From positions 3,004,001 to 3,068,000 of the forward strand of contig JANEZZ010001513.1 in the NCBI GenBank assembly GCA_026122225.1: DNA of 64,000 nucleotides. The letters are read 5' to 3'. The notes beneath the pieces are model-generated. The model did not search any database, was not told the origin of the DNA, and was given only the letters and a program-made list of their open reading frames with translations. How positions within the stretch are numbered: position 1 is the first letter of the stretch; each line of letters begins with the position of its first letter. A program made the translations under genes and the position numbers. Shown one piece after another: positions 53,133 through 62,796 of the stretch. The DNA comes from Heloderma charlesbogerti. Taxonomy: Eukaryota; Chordata; Lepidosauria; Squamata; Helodermatidae.

Positions 53133-53676
53133 CAGGGTCAGGGACAGAGCCTGTCCTACTATTAGGCAGAGTTAGGCAGCTGCCACAGTTGGCAGATGCT
53201 GGGGATGCAGAGCAGCAGCAAGGTGTTGAAACACTGGGCTGGTTCACACAATCACTGGAGCCCACTGTGGCTTATTTAATGATGGGTTATGGTGCATGCC
53301 ATGTCAACAATCCATCCTGCACCAGGTTCACACATCGCGATAAGCCACGGCAAACACCTACCATGGCTTAAATATTAAAAATAGTCAACAACACACACCA
53401 CAACCCACCATGGCTTAAATAAGCCATGGTGGGTTGTGGTGATCATGTGAACCAGGCCTGTGTGTGCCACATGGCCTGTCCTACATTTCCCTTAGCTAGC
53501 CTGCTTCCTTCAACTGAAGTGGAGGCTACTGTCTCATCATCAGTGCTGAAGTAATGCTTGACTGCCAGTTCAGTCAACTTCTGTACATGGAACAGTGAGC
53601 GAGGGAGGATGTGTGTGTGTGTGGGCAATCTTCTCCTTTGCCTCAGGCAGCGAAATGTCCTGGGCCAGCCCTGGTT
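53133..53676 (+). mobile_element. MITE with CAGGG ends (copy 2), hosting a foldback element
   Basis: Left part 53133-53225 (CTACTATTAGGCAGAGTTAG, GCAGCTGCCACAGTTGGCAG) and right part 53458-53676 (GTGTGTGCCACATGGCCTGT, GGCAGCGAAATGTCCTGGGC, CAGCCCTG) form a longer version of the element at 35371. The foldback at 53226-53457 lies between them. Confidence 0.65.
53226..53457. mobile_element. Foldback element with a 46-bp near-perfect hairpin
   Basis: The outer ends GGGCTGGTTCACACA and TGATCATGTGAACCAGGCC are inverted. Inside, 53396-53417 and 53420-53441 are perfect 22-bp arms (half CACCACAACCCACCATGGCT) around a 2-nt spacer. Further CCATGGCTTAAA words occur at 53370-53382. It is non-coding. Confidence 0.82.
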
Positions 53677-54304
53677 GTTCCTACAGTTAATGACACTTTG
53701 GTATCTTCTCACAGTCTAAGGACAAATTACTGTTCCTTTCAACAGTATTTCTAAATTTAACTTGCCACCAACTGTTTGCTGTAAAAGATTTCAGCTGACT
53801 GAAGTGAAATCTCTCAAACGAAAAATTCTCACACTTAACAGTATGCTTTCTCTGTGACAATAACAACTAAATCAGCCCCAACCAAAATGCTCATTTGCTT
53901 TACCTGGCAATATAAAATAAGTGTACGACTTGATCAAAAGTAGGAGAGTGCATTTGCATTGGATTGTTAACTAATTTACCAAAAAGCTCACATGAATAAT
54001 TCAAGTGAGATCAAGTGACAAAAATATTGTAAGTTCAACTTTCATTTTACCTGCAAGTTGACATAATCATTCTACGTTTGAGAATATGTTTTTAAAGTTG
54101 TTTTCTTCCATAATGCCAAAGCTGGCAAAAGGTGATTTCACACATACACTTTGCCTTCCTTAGTGATGTGTTGAAAGTGGAATAAGGAGTATAATGCATG
54201 ATTTTATTTTATTGCTGCTGTGACTGTGTCATTTTGGCATATTTGTAAACGTTACGAGCAAGAGCTCTGCTTGTTTGGAATAATGCTGGTGGTGTAGCTA
54301 CCAT
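53677..54304. other. Unassigned stretch
   Basis: No gene or repeat family is recognised. Confidence 0.35.
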
Positions 54305-54402
54305 CCTAACAATACAATTCTATAATCTACTCAGGAGCAAGTCCCACTGAGTTCAGTGGAGCTTACTTCCATGAAGGTGGATATTGGACTGCAGCCTTAC
54401 AG
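54305..54402. repeat. TCAGGAGCAAGTCCCACT-type repeat
   Basis: ACAATTCTATAATCTACTCA, GGAGCAAGTCCCACTGAGTT and GGAGCTTACTTCC, then GATATTGGACTGCAGCC form a snap-back repeat related to the elements at 28928 and 47386. Confidence 0.55.
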
Positions 54403-54456
54403 ACTGCATTGCGGGTATCTAGAAACTATATTTGTTTTGTCTTCCATTTTAGATAT

Positions 54457-54705
54457 ATAGGGCAGTATCCAGTGGTGCCATTCCGCGAACTTAAATAGTG
54501 CTAGCAAAGCTCCACTGGATCTTTTTGTTGTGCAAGGGCTTGTGCAACCAGTTGCACAACCAGTTTGCACAAATGTATCTTGTGCAAATGGAACTTGTGC
54601 AAACACAGATGATGATGATGGTGTAGTTCCACACCTGCAAAGGAGTGTGCAAATAGAACTGCTTTGTCCATTCAAGTGAATGCCAAAGTTTCTGTATGTG
54701 CAAAG
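54457..54705. repeat. Repeat region rich in TTGTGCAA words
   Basis: GGGCAGTATCCAGTGGTGCC opens the region and GCTCCACTGGATC is a partial inverted partner. Between 54530 and 54670 the word TTGTGCAA or its complement occurs repeatedly (GGGCTTGTGCAACCAGTTGC, ATCTTGTGCAAATGGAACTT). It is probably a MITE related to 15384 with an internal short repeat expansion. Confidence 0.5.
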
Positions 54706-55997
54706 AGGAGCTGGATGAAACTATATCTATTTTAGCAATGCATACATTCTAGGAAAAACAAAACATATTCCTTATTTTGTAACTATTTAGATTTGAGGGG
54801 CACAGAAACACAACATGAAACAATTTTTGTGTTGGACAATTATGTTGTTAAACCCTGTTGGACATAGTAGTGGTTTTAGACAGTGGTGATTTCACTCCAG
54901 CATTTAGATGCATGCAAAGAAATATGCAGAGGAAAACTAAAATAAACTAAAATCCATTTGAATCGCACATTTTAATTATGCTTCGCAGTTACAGGCAGGC
55001 ATTAAAAGCTAAACTAAAAGTCAGAGAAAGTTCAAACAACAAACATGTTCTTTATTTATTAAAAATCAGGATTTATTGCTGAAATAATTCAGCCACTGCC
55101 GCTCATATTAGCAAAATGTTCATCTCTTCCTCCATTCAGAGGCTGGGACTTTAAAGGTTAAGTGAAGTGAGGAAAATGTATTTTTGCATGTCATTCAGTT
55201 AGAGTTAAGAGAGGAAAGTCAGAATTTATAAACTGTCAAGAAGATGCTGGGGCACTTATAGGATTTGTCTATCTGTTCAATTAGGGCCAAACAATGCCCC
55301 CCCATAATAATCTTTTCAGGCCCGTAAACTACGGTGCCACCCAAGATGTTAACAAGCTGGCATGGTCTGAGCATCAAAGACAGAGAGGAAACTGTGCTTG
55401 CCTGTTTGGCACACAAACTAATGAGGAAAGTCAATTGGCCCTTTGTCTTGAGGGTCTGAAGAGCTGTGCTCTGATGTTTGGTTTCTTGGTTGGCACTTGT
55501 TCAAGTAATCGCTCATGGCCTGACAAAGCAGCACTTGTGTTTTATTAGTGGCCAGGCTGAACTCTCCTGCTTGGGCTGTGTTGTCTCTCAATAGAATGCT
55601 GCACCAAAGGGCACACTTATTTGGAAACACTAAATCAGAGCATGATGAACTTTGCCCGGCAAATACAACCAAGACAACAACACAAGTGTTTACAGCAGCT
55701 CCCCTTTTGTTGGAAAGGAGGTGAGAAAGCCATTCCTCAGAGGATACGTGAATGAATATTTACCATGCATTGATGGAAGCAGCAGCAAAACATTTGGGGG
55801 TGTACACTCAGCAATACCTCTAGAACCTGTGGCTGCACGCAATATATGCACAAAATAAGGCAGCTAGAGATTAGTCTGATTCAGCTTTCTAAAACAACTG
55901 ATATTCAGTTCCTTTATTGATATAACTTCCTTCACAAGGGTTAATGTGGCTCACATGAGCTCTTAGTGATCTCCAATCCAAGCACTGACTAGGTCTA
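54706..55997. other. Single-copy-looking stretch, possible conserved non-coding sequence
   Basis: No repeat family or exon is recognised. Segments at about 55060-55130 (ATTGCTGAAATAATTCAGCC) and 55330-55690 (GGCACTTGTTCAAGTAATCG, TTTTATTAGTGGCCAGGCTG) look like single-copy DNA. Short open frames lack domains. Confidence 0.35.
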
Positions 55998-56005
55998 CAC
56001 CTAAT

Positions 56006-56752
56006 TAGGGGTGTATGAAACCCCGCTTACCTGGCTCTGCCGGGTTCTGCAGGTGGGGGGAGGCACTCCGTCCCTCCCCCTGAAATCCTCGCTGGGGGGG
56101 AGGTGCTCCATGCCTCCCCCCGGAATCCTGGCTGGCTGGCTCCACTCCGCGGCCAAGCCGCAGAGCCGCCAGCCGGCTCCGGCCACCCGCAGCCAGACAT
56201 CCGGCCGCTGGGCAGCCCTGCAGGGACGCAAATGGCAGCTGTTGTAGCTGCCGTCATTTGCGTCCCTGTAGTGAGCCATGATAGGCTACGTAAATATTTA
56301 CGTAGCCTATCATGGCAGGGGGGAAAAAACGCCAGCATATGCAAATGGCAGCGGCTACCGCCATTTGTGTACACTGGGGTTGCCCCCCCCCACCGTGATA
56401 GGCTACATAAATACTTACGTAGCCTATCACGGCCTCCGCAGGGACGCAAATGGCGTCCCTGCATTAACCATGATAGGCTACGTAAGTATTTACGCAGCCT
56501 ATCACGGCTGAAGAAGGAGGAAGCGAATGGCGGCTGCAGGATGGCTGCCATTTGCACAGCAGCGTGGATGGGAGCAGGTAAGTGCTCCGTTTCGCATGCC
56601 TTTCATGGGGTGGGGGCGGCAGGCACTTCGTCCTGTGCGCCTTTCGTGGGGAGGGGGGGCGGGGGCTTCATTCCGTGATGGTTTTCGAGGGGGCCGAATG
56701 CACTGGCATTCAGCCTCACCGAGATCAGTCGTGGAATTCTCTGACATCCCTA
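56006..56752 (+). mobile_element. Palindrome-array hAT-like element with perfect 8-bp duplication
   Basis: Exact 8-bp repeats CACCTAAT at 55998-56005 and 56753-56760 bound it. The ends are TAGGGGTGTATGAAAC and TTCTCTGACATCCCTA, the TAGGGATGT family terminus. The 747-bp interior holds G/C-rich tandem units (56041-56135), then palindromes at 56221-56270, 56275-56316, 56341-56367, 56393-56432, 56439-56463, 56468-56507 and 56523-56555, and a GGCCGAATGC...GCATTCAGCC pair near the right end. GGTAAGT at 56577-56583 (plus) and GGTAAGC at 56025-56031 (minus) are outward-facing splice-donor consensus words. There is no transposase; long antisense open frames here are by-products of the palindromes. Confidence 0.85.
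56275..56316. repeat. Perfect 42-bp palindrome, no spacer
   Basis: The half-site is GCCATGATAGGCTACGTAAA plus T, followed directly by its reverse complement. The centre is AAATATTT inside TACGTA pairs. It can extrude as a cruciform. Near copies are at 56393-56432, 56468-56507, 59612-59651, 59671-59708 and 60213-60251. Confidence 0.95.
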
Positions 56753-56760
56753 CACCTAAT

Positions 56761-58390
56761 TAGCTTACTTAAACGATGATCAAGCATCCATTGCTCCATT
56801 CAGTGATTGTGCAGTAGTCATGTCCTTAAAGGACACCCCCCCCCGACTGTTTTGAGCCATTTACACACCTGACATGCCAAGTCCATACTCTATATTTGAT
56901 CAGTACCATCTGCATCAACAATACAGTGGCTTCAACATTAGCCTTCTGTTCTGGAATTGCCATGCTTCATTCACTCACTTTTTATGCACAATGTCATTGC
57001 CAAATTGTCCCATTCTAGCGTGCTTTTCCAGACGTGATTTGTGGCCTTGTGTGTGTATTTACATGTGTTAAAAAATAATTGTAAAACCAGCCTGACCAGC
57101 ACGGACAACGAAACCATTTGGGGGGCTTTTAGGGTAACTAGCCCTTAAAATTGAAACCTTCCTATGTACAGGTTCAACTCACTTTATTAGTTTCCTGCTC
57201 AGTAAGGCTGGGAGATTAGTGACTAGCTTTCCCTTAACTGGCCCTTTCATCAGCTTTTGTTGCCTATAGGGGTGGGAGAATGTTGAATTGCTGTGTCTCC
57301 CCACCCCCCTTGTTGTTATGCTAAATAGGAAAATAAAAATGGAAAAAAAACAGCAACTGAACATGCACACATCTAAGGAAAAAAAAAAAGACTAAATAAG
57401 AAGGATTCAAGGGCAATTCATTACTAGTCATCTACCTGTGCTGAAATGGAAAGCAACAAATGGCCTGCACACATCCAAAAAGGAAGCTTTCAATTAATAC
57501 TACAAACAATCTTTGCTGAGTGGAACTTACTTGTGAGGAGATAAGATTTAGAAGGATTCTGGTCATGGGGAAGGTTATTGCTGGATAATATTGTGCTATA
57601 TTAAGTGCTTGTGTGGAACCTCCACTTTAATTCCACTTCCTGCAGATTATGCTTCTTAATCAGTGCCTCAGCAGTGCTAAAGGGCACTAGTATAGAAGCA
57701 ACCCAAATGGGTACACTGTATTTCAATGCTATGTTATCAGGTAGGAAAGGAAACTGTGCCACATTGAAGACGGTCTAATTTCCAGCCCACCTGTGTTTCT
57801 TGGATGGAAATCTTGCAAATCCTTGTATGAATTACCCTGTCACCTTCCCCCTAAAGATAATTCTTGCAGAGCTGACCTCACATGGTACTTAGGGGTAGCT
57901 GCTCCTTCAAATATTTCCCACTACCCCATTCACTCCTTCAGCTTCCAGTCACCTATATTAAAATTCCTTATAGCAGGGATGAAAGCCTAATAACGGTCTT
58001 TGCCACCCCTTTAAACACTTTATTCACCAATAATATACATCATGTCCCTTTTTCTCAACTACAGGGAGTGCAAGCGGCATCAGTTTTTGCTGCATTGTCT
58101 AGTAATGAGGCTTAATTAGTACGAGAGCTCAGTTGGCACCTCTTTTTAAAGCCAGCAGTTGGTTTTGGAACATATGAAATAACAAATGAAAGTGGCCCTG
58201 AGGGGACAAATCTCGATTTTTTGTGTGTTCAAGAGGTGCCATTTCCAAAGTAATACCCAAGCTCATGACTGGATCGCTTAATGGGATCATGTGGGCACAT
58301 GCATGTGGAAATGTTGCATTGGAGATTAATAATCCATACAGTTTTATTCCTGAATAGTACACAACAGAAATATATGATTCTGTTCACAGA
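56761..58390. other. Unassigned stretch
   Basis: No gene or repeat family is recognised. A C-run lies near 56836-56845. Open frames at 57793-58115 and 58129-58362 lack domains. Confidence 0.4.
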
Positions 58391-58449
58391 TACATTATCT
58401 AGATCCATTTCAGTCTGGCTTCAGACCCGGTTATGGGATAGAAACACCT

Positions 58450-59344
58450 TTGGTCGCCTTGGTGGATGACCTATGCCGGGAACTAGACAGGGGGAGTGTG
58501 CCCCTGTTGTTTCTGCTGGACCTCTCAGTGGCTTTTGATACCATCAACCATGGTGTCCTTCTGGGCCACCTCACTGGGATGGGACTTCTTGGAGGGGCAG
58601 ACCCAAAAGGTGGTGCTGGGGGACTCCTGTTCGGCTCCCTGGCCATTAGCTTGTGGAGTCCCTCAGGGTTCTGTTTTGTCCCCCATGCTATTTAACATAT
58701 ACATGAAACCACTGGGGGAGGTTGTCCAGAGTTTTGGGGTTCGGTGTCATCAGTATGCTGATGACACCCAACTCTACTTTTCCTTTCTATCTAATTCCAA
58801 GGAAGCTGTTGTGGTGCTAAAGCAGTGTCAGCTGGCAGTAATGCACTGTACGAGGGCAAAGAAATTGAAGCTTAATCCAGACAAGACAGAGGTGCTCCTG
58901 GTCAGTCAAAAGGTAGATCAGGGAATAGGGATTCAGCTTGTGCTGGATGGGGTTACGCTGCCCCTGAAGACACAGGTTCGCAGCTTGGGTGTACTTCTGG
59001 ATTCAGCCCTGAGCCTGGATAGCCGGGTTTCAGCGGTGCCCAGGAGTGCATTTGCACAGCTAATGCTAGTGTGCCAGCTGCGCCCGTTCCTTGAGATGTC
59101 TGACTTGGCCACAGTGACACAGGCCTTAGTTACATCCCATTTGGATCACTGTAACACGCTTTACATGGGGCTGCCTCAGAAGAGTGTTCGGAAACTTCAG
59201 CTGGTTCAAAGAGCTGCCGCCAGACTGCTGACTGGGGCTGGTTACAGGGAGCATACAACTCCCCTGTTAAAACAGCTCCACTGGCTCCCAGTCTGTTTCC
59301 GGGCACAATTCAAAGTGCTGGTCATGTCCTATAGAGCCCTATAA
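58450..59344 (+). pseudogene. L2 reverse transcriptase, 3' part, frameshifted
   Basis: An initial frame (58450-58695) has LLFLLDLSVAFDTINHGVLL (motif A). After a shift near 58580 the second frame (58496-59344) gives GVPQGSVLSPMLFNIYMKPL (motif B), QYADDTQLYFSFLSN (catalytic Asp-Asp intact), LNPDKTEVLLVSQ, RSLGVLLDSALSL and LHWLPVCFRAQFKVLVMSYR. A stop at 59342 (MSYRAL) ends it before the normal C-terminus. The N-terminal part of the protein is missing by truncation. Confidence 0.88.
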
Positions 59345-60150
59345 GGCTCGGGTCCAGGTTATCTGAAAGCCCATATTCACCCTTATGAGCCTACTCGTGC
59401 CCTGAGATCTTCGGAGGCCCTTCTTGTGGTTCCGCCACCATCACAGGCACATCTGGTGGGAATGTGGGAGAGGGCTATTTGCGTTGCCCTTATTTTCGCC
59501 ATAGTCTACGTAAATATTTACGTAGACTACCTGTGCCAAAATAAGGAATGGAAATGGCGGTGCCCATGGGCGCCGCCATTTGCGTACGCTCTTTTTTTTT
59601 TTCAAAGTCAGCCATGATAGGCTACGTAAGGATTTACGTAGCCTATCACGGTGTTTTTTGAAAATCTAGCTGTGATAGGCTACGTAAATCTTTATGTAGC
59701 CTATCACGTTTGTTGTTGTTGTTTTTATTTTACACTTGGAAATGCTGCCGCCGAACCGCTGCCGAACTGCTGCCGGGAGCCGCCGCCGGGAGGGACATTT
59801 GCCAAAGGTAAGTCCCATCCCGGGGGTGGCAGGGGGGTGGCGGACCGTTTCTCCACCAATTTCGGGGGGCCGAATGCGTTGGCATTCGGCCTCCCGGAGA
59901 TTCGTGGAGAAATTCTCTGACATCCCTAGAAAAAAACAACAACACCGTGCGTACGCAAATGGCGGCGCCCATTGGCGCCGCCATTTGCGTTCCTTATTTT
60001 GGCACATGTAGTCTATGTAAACATTTACGTAGACTACGGCGAAAATAAGGGGAACGCAAATAGCGTAAGCGTCTACGTTATTTGTGTTTCCCTTATTTTC
60101 GACGTAGTCTACGTAAATGTTTATGTAGACTACACATGCCAAAATAAGGA

Positions 60151-60188
60151 ACGCAAATGGCGGCGCCCATGGGCGCCGCCATTTGCGT
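60151..60188. repeat. Perfect 38-bp palindrome, no spacer
   Basis: Half-site ACGCAAATGGCGGCGCCCA is followed directly by its reverse complement. Similar units are at 59552-59581 and 59953-59990. Each half carries AAATGGCGGC. Confidence 0.95.
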
Positions 60189-60299
60189 GTGCGTGGGTTT
60201 TTTTTTTACTCAGCCGTGATAGCTACGTAAACATTTACGTAGCCTATCACAGCTGACTACAGGGATGCAAACGGCGGCGGCTATGGCCGCCGCCATTTG

Positions 60300-60475
60300 T
60301 GCACCCGGCCAGCCAGGATTCGGGGGGGGATGGAGCGCCTCCCCCCTGGCCAGAATTTCGGGGGGGAGGGACAGAGCCCCCCCCCAGCCAGAATTTCAGG
60401 GGGGAGGGATGGAGCGCCTCCCCCCCGGCCAGAATTTCAGGGGGAGGGATGGAGCGCCTCCCCCCCACCATGAAT
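60300..60475 (+). repeat. G-rich tandem units
   Basis: About four units of 40-55 bp recur, each with GGCCAGAATTTC (or GCCAGGATTC), a G-run, GAGGGATGGAGCGCC or variant, and a C-run. Reversed relatives lie at 56041-56135 (GGCACTCCGTCCCTCCCCCT). Confidence 0.85.
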
Positions 60476-60875
60476 CAATTTCGTGAGAAGGTAAGTCACT
60501 TTCGTACATCCCTCAGTGGCTGCCCCAGGGCTCTGGAACTCCCTTCCCAGGGAGGCGAGAGTGGCACCCTCCTTGATTTGTTCTCGCAGGCATGTAAAAA
60601 CGTTTTTTTTCTGACAGGCCTTTGGGGATAGCTGGTCTGGACCTGTGAGAATAGGATGGATGGATACTATATTTCTTGTTGTCTTTTAATGTTCTGATAT
60701 TTTTACAAATTTAATATTATTGATGATTTAATTGTATTTTTTACTTTTGTATATTTCTATTTCTATTTCTAAGTTTTAATTGTACAAGTTTTAATGTTGT
60801 AAAGCTGCCTTGAGTCCCAGTATTGAGAAAAAGGCAGAATATAAATAAATATAATAATGATAATAATAATACATG

Positions 60876-62640
60876 TAGGAAATGGGAGATTATATTCCAC
60901 ATGTAATGTTTTCACATGGGTGTGCTTTAAAAAGTTTGTCTTTGAGCTTCAGTGCTGACATTTTGTGGTTAATGCAACACAGCAGTCTCAGTCCCATGAG
61001 CTCCAAATGTTCAGAAATTAAATTTATTGTACCACATGAAACATAACCTGACTCTCCCATGTTTTATGGAAACTCTGATGCCCATCACAGATTCAACTCA
61101 AAGAGTTCAGATGAATCTATCCCAAAAGACTGTTTTATAAAAAGAGCTTTTGTCTGTGGAGCAGCTGAATATAACTTGCTAACAAGTCGGTTAATGTTGC
61201 CATTACAAAACTCTTCCACAGTAAATCCAGCTTCCCCACATCCAGTGGAAATTATGCAAAATTGACCAAACTATGGGATTACTTTTTCAGTTATCGCTAT
61301 ATGCCTTTCACGGTTCCCTTTAGTATGCTGGCGAGCTTAGGGAAGGAGCTTAGGGAAGGCTAATGGGTAATGTTGGGGTGCTAGAAGAGTGTGCAAGGGG
61401 GCTGTTTAAATTAGAAGGAATCTGTTCACGAGGGCTGGGTTGAGAGGGTGAAGCTTCCACAGAGTATCATATTTTGAAAACCTAAAATGTTTTTGTCTGA
61501 GTGAGTGAGTGGGTGAAAAAGATTTTAACACCCCTGCATTTTTTCTCAGACGTCCAATTGAAATGCCACTGCCTTACTCTCAGCTCCACTGTTTTTGGAT
61601 CCCAGTTGGAGGTTGTATATCTTACATAGTTGTGTAATCTTAGGAGGGGGCGTGGCTGTGAGGGGGCGTGGCTGTGACTGTTACAAAGGGACCCTGCACT
61701 TCTGAATTTGCCGCTACACTACTGGGCCCAAGCCTGTAATATGAATTGCCCACCATGTAATAAGCGCGCTGAACCAACTCTGGTATGCAGGCATTTATGA
61801 TACTTTATTCACAGAACTCAGCACCACACATTTTGGTTACAGGATAAGAACTTTATCCTGAGAAGAATTCTGAACAAAACAATCAACAGACGGAAGAAGT
61901 TCCAAGTGTATTTTTACACCAAAGAAGTCAGCAAAGTATGCCCTGAGCCATATGGCCGATTATTTTTTTTATCAGCCATATGGCCTACCACTTTAACAGC
62001 CTAGACACTATCCTTACATTGTTTAGTTCATTTTCAAGGCTACTCTAATTACAATTTTGTGTGCTGGATAAATATTTTAGTGTGCCTTAAGTTTAGAATA
62101 TATTAATAGAAAACTTATAAATTACTTTTAACCATCTTCCTTGCTGTGTCTTACAGTAAGGTTTGAATTGAGCAATAGTGGAACAATAAGGACTTTATCA
62201 TACAGCAATTTAAGGGAAACTTGATAAGACTTGAAAAACAGACATAGGCCCCTGTTCTACGTGTAAACCTGATTTTTAGCACAATATTCAAATGCATTGG
62301 TTTTGAACTTATAATGAATACGATGACAGTAGATTCCATCACTGTATGAACACTGGAAGAAGCTGCCAGGTAGAGACAACTATGCAGTATTTAGTTCAGT
62401 TTCACTTTATCTCACACTGCTAAGCATAGTAGGGGATATGATCCCAGTTTGTTTCTTAACTTTGTGGGATCCATTGTTAGAGGTCATATTTATTTAGCAG
62501 AGCAATGCAGAGGCAACTTTGCAAGTAGTATATGAACAAACTTTCAACATGAAAATCAGTTTCAAATGTGATGGATGGCCTGATTGGTGGACAGATCATT
62601 GACTTCTCTAGAACTGTTGCTGCATAGGATATGCCATAGT
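60876..62640. other. Unassigned stretch
   Basis: No gene is recognised. GGGGGCGTGGCTGTGA is tandemly duplicated at about 61648-61677. A small inverted pair GCCATATGGCC / AGCCATATGG lies at 61947-61986. Open frames lack domains. Confidence 0.4.
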
Positions 62641-62777
62641 CCAGCCTTCCCAACCTGGTGTTCTCCAAATATTTTGGACTACAAGCGCCAGGATTCCTAA
62701 TCATTGGTTGTTCTGGCTGGGGCTGATGGGAGCTGAAGTCCAAAACATCTGCAGGGTACCAGGTTGGGGAAGGTTGC
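62641..62777. mobile_element. CCAGATGTT-type foldback element
   Basis: CCAGCCTTCCCAACCTGGTG, TTCTCCAAATATTTTGGACT at the left is inverted at the right as AGTCCAAAACATCTGCAGGG, TACCAGGTTGGGGAAGG. The centre contains TGGGGCTGATGGGAGC. Confidence 0.85.
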
Positions 62778-62796
62778 CATAGTATATCATATATAC

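Larger units (their letters stand above)
59473..60514. mobile_element. Composite palindrome-rich hAT-like element inside an L2
   Basis: About ten palindromes of 28-40 bp fill the segment. Types are TAGTCTACGTAAAT (59502-59529, 60008-60037, 60104-60133), GATAGGCTACGTAAAT (59612-59651, 59671-59708, 60213-60251) and GCAAATGGCGGCGCCC (59552-59581, 59953-59990, 60151-60188, 60267-60300). Segment 59475-59600 is an inverted copy of 59935-60065, and 60065-60190 repeats it once more. Two family-type ends are visible: TTCTCTGACATCCCTA at 59914-59929 and TTCGTACATCCCT ending at 60514. No left terminus is visible, so it may be two nested or rearranged elements. Four G-rich tandem units fill 60300-60475. 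Confidence 0.8.
58391..60875 (+). mobile_element. L2-type LINE split by a palindrome-rich element
   Basis: L2 sequence at 58391-59472 starts CATTATCTAGATCCATTTCA and stops within ATGTGGGAGAGGGCT. It resumes at about 60515 with AGTGGCTGCCCCAGGGCTCT and GGAACTCCCTTCCCAGGGAG. The 3' UTR ends AAGCTGCCTTGAGTCCCAGT, then AAAGGCAGAATATAAATAAA. The 3' end is like the 26262 copy, a different subfamily from 21823. The intervening 59473-60514 is foreign. Confidence 0.88.

Noticed and set aside
56027..56678. Long open frames on both strands (176 and 191 residues)
   Set aside because: The palindromes are GC-rich and symmetric, so stops are rare on both strands. Peptides such as DRLRKYLRSLS repeat because of the palindromes.
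56006..60514. CRISPR-like or bacterial attachment-site array
   Set aside because: Spacings and palindrome types are irregular, no cas genes or spacers of even length exist, and the flanks are reptile LINEs and MITEs.
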